From Gluconacetobacter asukensis (lineage in GTDB: Bacteria > Pseudomonadota > Alphaproteobacteria > Acetobacterales > Acetobacteraceae), in NCBI RefSeq assembly GCF_014174375.1, contig NZ_JABEQE010000007.1, positions 124,001-188,000 on the forward strand: a DNA stretch of 64,000 bases. Direction: 5' to 3'. Position 1 is the first letter of the stretch; the number at the start of each line of letters is the position of its first letter. Shown here piece by piece: positions 59,377 to 64,000 of the stretch. The notes beneath the pieces are model-generated. The model was not told where the DNA came from. It did not search any database and saw only the letters and a program-made list of their open reading frames with translations. A program made the position numbers and the translations under genes.

Positions 59377-60138
59377 CTAGCGGATGTAATCCGGCTGTTC
59401 ACGATCCAGCTTGCGGCGCAGGGCGCGCCAGACCAGTTGGCCCTGATCCGGGTCGCTCTCGAACTGCGCACGGGTGCGCAGCAATTTATCCTCCGAGGGC
59501 AGATGCAGCGGGGCGCCCGTCGATTGCGCGGCGATCTGGATGCGGCACGCCTGTTCCAGATAGTAGGTACGATAGAACGCCTGGGCGACGCTCTCGCCGA
59601 CTGTCAGCAGGCCGTGATTCTGCAGGATCAGGCCGATATTGTCGCCGAGGTCGCGGACCAGCCGCTCGCGTTCGCTCAGATTGTCGTCCGCCGCGATGCC
59701 TTCGTAGGGATGAAAGCCGACGCGGCCGTGGAATTCGACATTGATCTGGTTGAGCGGCAGGATTCCATGCTGCTGCGCGGCCACGGTCATGCCTGCCAGC
59801 GTGTGGGTGTGCATGACGCAGGCGGCGTCGGGGCGGCTGCGATGAACGGCGGAATGGATCACGAAGCCGGCGGGGTTCACCGGCCAGCTCGTCGCCTGTT
59901 TCGGCAGGCCTTCGGCATCCACCACGACCAGCGAACTGGCCGTGATCTCTTCGAACAGCAATCCGTAAGGGTTGACCAGGAATGTGTGGCCGGGGCCTGG
60001 CAGGCGCACCGAAAGATGAGTGTAGACAAGATCCGTCATGTCGAACAGCGCGAGCAGCCGGTAGGCGGCAGCCAGGTCCTCGCGCAGTGACTGTTCGTCC
60101 TGTTCAGTCTGCGGAGTAGTGAGTGTGTCCGTAGTCAT
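59377..60138 (-). CDS. Class II aldolase/adducin family protein
   Basis: A 253-residue zinc-dependent aldolase-fold protein: [35 protein letters not shown], zinc-site His110 and His112 in [11 protein letters not shown], and His175 in [10 protein letters not shown]. Family members cleave sugar phosphates or act as decarboxylases on related acids. Its ATG overlaps the stop of the dioxygenase gene by four bases, so the two are coupled; it is the last gene of the leftward cluster. Confidence 0.88.
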   Translation of the reverse strand: MTTDTLTTPQTEQDEQSLREDLAAAYRLLALFDMTDLVYTHLSVRLPGPGHTFLVNPYGLLFEEITASSLVVVDAEGLPKQATSWPVNPAGFVIHSAVHRSRPDAACVMHTHTLAGMTVAAQQHGILPLNQINVEFHGRVGFHPYEGIAADDNLSERERLVRDLGDNIGLILQNHGLLTVGESVAQAFYRTYYLEQACRIQIAAQSTGAPLHLPSEDKLLRTRAQFESDPDQGQLVWRALRRKLDREQPDYIR

Positions 60139-61187
60139 GCGTGCTGCGTCTTTCGTTTGAAATGCCCGAATGTGGCGGTGCCGCGTGCGCCGGTCGGCAG
60201 CGCCAGTTCGCCCCGTTCGACCTTGCGGACCAGATATTGGTAGGTCTGCAGGGCCTGCGACCACATGTGATCGCCGATCTTGATGGCCTCGTATGCCTCG
60301 CCGCCCTTGTCGAAGGCAGGCAGGGGGCGGATCTGGGTATGGTAGTCGCAGGCATAGAATAATGGGAAGGAATAGCGTTCTTCCTTCACGCTGCGCACGC
60401 GGTGCGCGGTGGCGACAAAGGCACCGGCCGTCATGACTTCCAGCATGTCGCCGATATTGACCACGAATGCGCCGGGGATGGGCGGCGCGTCGATCCACTC
60501 CCCATTGCCGTTCATGACTTCCAGACCCGGCTGGTCGGCAAGCAGGATGGTGAAACATTCATAATCGGTATGGGCGCCGATGCCCGGCGCGTCCTGCGCC
60601 GCGCCGTCATGAGGATAATGGATCATCCGCAGCTTGGAAGGCGGGAATTGTGCCATGTCATCAAAGGCGTTTTCCGGCAGGCCCAGTGCCAGCGCGAAGC
60701 CTTGGAACAGCAGGCGCCCGAGGGTGAATACGGCGCGGTAATAGGCCTCGGCCCGTTCGCGGAACAACGGCAGGCCCGGCCAGTTGTTGGGGCCCAGCAG
60801 CGGCGTACCGGACAGCACCAGCGGGTTGTCGGCTGGAACCTCGAACCCGATATCGAATGCTTCCTTATGGTCCGGCCGGTCCTTGTTATAGACTTCCTCG
60901 CCCTCCGGCACGAAGCCTTTATGGGTCGCGGAGGTGCCGATATAATAGTCCATCTTGCGGTCCAGCGGCAGGGCGAAGAAATCCTTCGCCGCCGCGCGCA
61001 CGCCGTCGATCAGGTCCCGTGGCACATGATGGCCGGAGATGTAGAGGAAGCCTACATTGCGGGCGGCATCGCCCAGCCTGTCCGCCACTTCCTGCCTGTC
61101 GGCGGGATTGGCGGAATACAGGCCGGAAATATCGACGACCGGAATCGAGGTGAAGGTTTCCCGCCGGGTGGTTGCGTCTGTCGTCAT
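60135..61187 (-). CDS. 2-oxoglutarate/Fe(II) oxygenase, isopenicillin-N-synthase-like
   Basis: A 350-residue non-heme iron oxygenase with DIOX_N domain ([42 protein letters not shown], in segments) and jelly-roll core. Iron ligands His206, Asp208 (GAHTDYE) and His262 (ATAHRV) are present, and Arg271-x-Ser273 (RYS) is the 2-oxoglutarate-binding pair. Likely hydroxylates a small substrate. It starts one base after the TIM-barrel gene stop and overlaps the aldolase. Confidence 0.9.
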   Translation of the reverse strand: MTTDATTRRETFTSIPVVDISGLYSANPADRQEVADRLGDAARNVGFLYISGHHVPRDLIDGVRAAAKDFFALPLDRKMDYYIGTSATHKGFVPEGEEVYNKDRPDHKEAFDIGFEVPADNPLVLSGTPLLGPNNWPGLPLFRERAEAYYRAVFTLGRLLFQGFALALGLPENAFDDMAQFPPSKLRMIHYPHDGAAQDAPGIGAHTDYECFTILLADQPGLEVMNGNGEWIDAPPIPGAFVVNIGDMLEVMTAGAFVATAHRVRSVKEERYSFPLFYACDYHTQIRPLPAFDKGGEAYEAIKIGDHMWSQALQTYQYLVRKVERGELALPTGARGTATFGHFKRKTQHA

Positions 61188-61188
61188 G

Positions 61189-62058
61189 TCAGATGTCTCC
61201 TGAGGCCAGGCTGTTCTGGCGCTGCTGGAATGCGTCGAAATGCCGGCGTTCGGTGTCCGCGATCCATCGGTTCAGAGCCCACAGATCGGCCACCGGCGCA
61301 TTGGTGAAGGGAAGTGTGTGCAGATAGCCGTCCGGGCCGCATTCCGGCGTCAGCGTCGTGACGGCGTAGCCGCGCCGGGCGTGTGCGGCCCACACCTGTG
61401 CCCAGACATGCTGATGGAAGGCGAGGGCTGCCGCATATTCCGGCGCGCCGGGATGCGGTACCTGCGGGCCCTGATCATAGCCGACCCGGGCCTGGAGGTG
61501 ATGGACGCGGTCGATGAAGGCGCTGAAATCGTCCAGCGGATCGTCCAGCAGCCGCTCGCAGGTGACGATCCAGTGGCTGATATCCAGCGTGAACTGCGCA
61601 TCCGGGCACTGGTTCAGGACGTCCAGCGCGATCCAGGGCGAGGAGAGGATGCGCGAGCGGTGTGTTTCGAACACGCAGCGCAGTCCCACCTGGCGCCCGA
61701 TCTCGTCTGCCTGGTTGATGAAATCCGCCTGCTGGGTGGCGCCCCAGCGGTCGTTGCCGCCCAGCACGTTGACGAAGCGGGGCTGCATGATGGCAGCGCG
61801 GTCAAGCGCGGCGCGTAGGTCGGCCAGATGGTCGGCCAGGGGGGCGCCCTGGCGGGGGATGACGCCGCCGCCGGTCAGGGCGATGGCGATATAGGGCACG
61901 CCCTCCTGGCGCAGAAGGCGGCCCTTGTCGGTCGCATCCTGCGCGTTGTCGGGGATGCGTGCCTCAATCCCGTCGAAGGTGGCGGCGCGCATCTCCTCGA
62001 TGATCTGCGGCCAGGCGCGGGTATCGCCCCACAGGGTCTTGAACAGTTCGAGGCGCAT
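61189..62058 (-). CDS. Sugar phosphate isomerase/epimerase-like TIM-barrel protein
   Basis: A 289-residue AP-endonuclease-2-fold barrel: [25 protein letters not shown] start, [37 protein letters not shown] and [10 protein letters not shown], which supply the acidic and histidine metal ligands usual for xylose-isomerase-like barrels. It is the second gene after the TonB receptor (22-base gap). Probably isomerises or cleaves the imported compound. Confidence 0.85.
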   Translation of the reverse strand: MRLELFKTLWGDTRAWPQIIEEMRAATFDGIEARIPDNAQDATDKGRLLRQEGVPYIAIALTGGGVIPRQGAPLADHLADLRAALDRAAIMQPRFVNVLGGNDRWGATQQADFINQADEIGRQVGLRCVFETHRSRILSSPWIALDVLNQCPDAQFTLDISHWIVTCERLLDDPLDDFSAFIDRVHHLQARVGYDQGPQVPHPGAPEYAAALAFHQHVWAQVWAAHARRGYAVTTLTPECGPDGYLHTLPFTNAPVADLWALNRWIADTERRHFDAFQQRQNSLASGDI

Positions 62059-62080
62059 GGCGGCCGCCTTACCCTTGGGC

Positions 62081-64000
62081 CTAGAAATTATAGCGCAGGT
62101 CGCAGCCGACCCAGCGGGGCGTCTGGAGATACTGCACGCGGCTATTGTCGCTGCCGGTGAAGGAATAGGTGTTGCCGTGCTGGTTCAGCATGTTGTCGAC
62201 ATAGACCGCGGCCGTCCATTTGCCGGTCTTGGGCCCGACTTCCATCCGCAGGCCCATCGAGCTGATCTTGTTGGTCTTGCCGTTCGGGTCACCCAGCGCC
62301 ACCAGCATGTTGTCCTTCCACGTGTAGCTGGCCTGCAGGGTCACGCGATAGCGCGGTGTCACGTCGATGCCGTAGCGCGCGACCGCGCTCCACGAGAAGC
62401 GCGGTGCGAAGGGCAAGGCGGAGTGGGAATCCACATTGCCCAGCAGCGGCAGGCCGCCGATCGAGCTGACCGAACTGACGGTCTGTGCGTCGAGATAGGC
62501 GAAGGACCCGCGCAGGTCCAAGTTGGGCAGCAGGTCATGCAGCGTGCTGGACAGTTCGCCGCCGCGCGTCCGTGCCCGGGGGATGAGGCCGAGGCTGAGC
62601 GAGGTGATGTCGCGCGGCATCTCGGCCACGAACAGGGTCTGGCGGTTGTGGTATTCGTAGTCGAACAGCGAGCCTTCGATCTGCACCTTGTTGTTGAACA
62701 GGCTGGTCTTGGCGCCAATTTCGTAGGCGATCAGGTTTTCGGGGTGGACATAGTCCAGGGCCTGGGGGGCGGTGACAGGCGCCGCGAAGTAGGCGCCCGC
62801 CTTGTAGCCGTTGGAGATCGTGCCATAGACCAGTGTGCCGGGCAGGATCGTGTAGCGCAGGCCGACGCGGCCGGTCAGGCGCTCATATTCATGGTTCTGG
62901 TTGACGTAGGACAGGTGCGAACCCGCCATGCCGGTCACGGCGCCGGTATTGTCCAGCGTGCCACCGTCGAAGCCGCGTTCGTCATAGGACAGGCGGCCGG
63001 CGGCGATGAAATCCAGCCCCTTGATGATGTGTGTGACGGTGTTGATGTAGAGGCCGGTCGACAGGTTCTGCTGGACGAAATGATCGGTCAGGCTGGCGTT
63101 CGGCGAGTCCAGGATGAAGGAACGGTAGCTGGTATAGGCGCCGTTGATCTTGTCCCAGGACTCATAGACGCCGACCGTCAGGTTAAGGCGCTTGGCTAGG
63201 TTCATGTTCAGATGCATGTCGTGCGACTGGGCGATGGTCGTGTCGTTCCAGCGATAGTCGCCGACATTGACTGATTCGCCATCGTAATTGTCATAATCGT
63301 CGCGACGGTAGAAATCGATACCGGTGGCCGAGGTGAAGGTGCCGAAATCGAAGTTCCTGGTGTAGTTGATGCCGATGCCGCCGCCGTTTTCGTTGCGCGA
63401 GGCGCGGTTGTCGCCGACATTCACCGCATTGTATTTCGCATTCTGGCCGACGCCGATCGTGCGGTCCGGCAGGCCATTTACCGCGTCGCCATCCACATCC
63501 TGCGGCGAGACCGGGGTGCCTTTGTCGCGCGTGTAGTGGATGTTCAGCATCAGCGATGACTGGTCATCGATGACGAACTGGGTCAGGTTGCGCAGCGACA
63601 GGATATCCTGCGCGCCGTAACGCTGGCCGGTATGGATATCGTGCTGCCAGCCCTCGCCGTTGATGTAGCTGAAGGCGAAGCGGTTGAAGATGCGGTCGGT
63701 GATCGGCGTATTGATGGCGCCGCGTGCCGTGTTGGTGCCGTAGCTGCTGTAGCCCCAGTTCAGGTAGCCGCCGAAATGGCCCGTCGGCTTGATGGATTCG
63801 ATGTTCATGCTGCCGCCGGTCGTGCTGCGGCCATATTCGAAGCCCTGCGGGCCTTTCTCGACACTGACTGTCTGCACGTCGAACATCTGGCCGTTATACA
63901 GCACCGGATAGGGCGCGAAGACGCCGTCGATATAGATCCCGATCCCGCCCATGTTGGTGCCGATATAGTCGTCCAGCCCGATGCCTCGGATCGAGAAGAT
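62081..64000 (-). CDS. TonB-dependent outer-membrane receptor (5' end cut by window edge)
   Basis: About 640 residues visible. The plug domain is partly present at the right edge (FSIRGIGLDDYIG, IYIDGVFAPYP, VEKGPQGFEYGRSTTGG), followed by the 22-strand barrel and a C-terminal aromatic signature (WVGCDLRYNF). The signal peptide and TonB box lie beyond position 64000. It imports a large or scarce solute, and sits first in the cluster with three catabolic-type enzymes. Confidence 0.92.
   Translation of the reverse strand: MFSIRGIGLDDYIGTNMGGIGIYIDGVFAPYPVLYNGQMFDVQTVSVEKGPQGFEYGRSTTGGSMNIESIKPTGHFGGYLNWGYSSYGTNTARGAINTPITDRIFNRFAFSYINGEGWQHDIHTGQRYGAQDILSLRNLTQFVIDDQSSLMLNIHYTRDKGTPVSPQDVDGDAVNGLPDRTIGVGQNAKYNAVNVGDNRASRNENGGGIGINYTRNFDFGTFTSATGIDFYRRDDYDNYDGESVNVGDYRWNDTTIAQSHDMHLNMNLAKRLNLTVGVYESWDKINGAYTSYRSFILDSPNASLTDHFVQQNLSTGLYINTVTHIIKGLDFIAAGRLSYDERGFDGGTLDNTGAVTGMAGSHLSYVNQNHEYERLTGRVGLRYTILPGTLVYGTISNGYKAGAYFAAPVTAPQALDYVHPENLIAYEIGAKTSLFNNKVQIEGSLFDYEYHNRQTLFVAEMPRDITSLSLGLIPRARTRGGELSSTLHDLLPNLDLRGSFAYLDAQTVSSVSSIGGLPLLGNVDSHSALPFAPRFSWSAVARYGIDVTPRYRVTLQASYTWKDNMLVALGDPNGKTNKISSMGLRMEVGPKTGKWTAAVYVDNMLNQHGNTYSFTGSDNSRVQYLQTPRWVGCDLRYNF

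Overview
This window is GC-rich (roughly two thirds G+C by eye), densely coded, and reads as the chromosome of an alphaproteobacterium. The best guess is an acetic acid bacterium (Acetobacteraceae, Gluconacetobacter/Komagataeibacter-like). That rests on gene content (complex I beside a CIO-type bd oxidase, a large exopolysaccharide locus, an imuA-imuB-dnaE2 cassette with an alphaproteobacterial GAAC-N7-GAAC LexA box) and is inference, not a database match. I saw no rRNA, tRNA, CRISPR array, insertion sequence or phage gene.

Layout. 1-4626 (minus): start of a complex I operon, nuoA-B-CD-E-F, with fused nuoCD and nuoF cut by the window edge. 4694-10470 (minus): a tripartite RND efflux system in the order pump, adaptor, outer-membrane factor. 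10936-12831: a small membrane protein and a Tat-exported alpha/beta hydrolase. 12977-34364: a large exopolysaccharide region. Its minus arm has polymerase, outer-membrane barrel and Wza-like export lipoprotein. Its plus arm has a GH16 enzyme and a GT2, a convergent SARP-type regulator, an AT-rich leader, then sugar-phosphate transferase, Wzc-like co-polymerase, three GT4s, a flippase, a GT8, ManC and GalE, followed by a molbindin.

34385-42065: a UvrD-like helicase divergent from the SOS mutagenesis cassette imuA-imuB-dnaE2. 42087-44748 (minus): a DyP peroxidase carrying a C-terminal encapsulin-targeting peptide, its encapsulin shell gene, and two small stress-type proteins. 45032-53381 (plus): a likely single transcription unit of bd oxidase (cydA, cydB, DUF2474), a nitrate-reductase-associated (NarM-like) protein, an FdhF-like molybdopterin oxidoreductase, moaA, fdhD and a LysR regulator. 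It looks like a self-contained respiratory module for a sulfurated Mo-enzyme whose substrate is probably formate but not proven.

53459-59262: regulators (ArsR, LysR), two SRPBCC proteins, an MdaB-type flavodoxin-fold quinone reductase, a FUSC-family exporter and several doubtful short ORFs. 59377-64000 (minus): a TonB-dependent receptor (cut by the window edge), a TIM-barrel isomerase/epimerase-like protein, a 2-oxoglutarate/Fe(II) dioxygenase and a class II aldolase, tightly packed with 4-22 base junctions. They look like one uptake-and-catabolism pathway for an unidentified small molecule.

The most interesting items are the oxidase-NarM-FdhF operon, the divergent encapsulin/peroxidase unit with a 19-base palindrome between the two, the TonB/2OG-oxygenase/aldolase cluster, and the AT-rich, palindrome-bearing leader of the exopolysaccharide operon.
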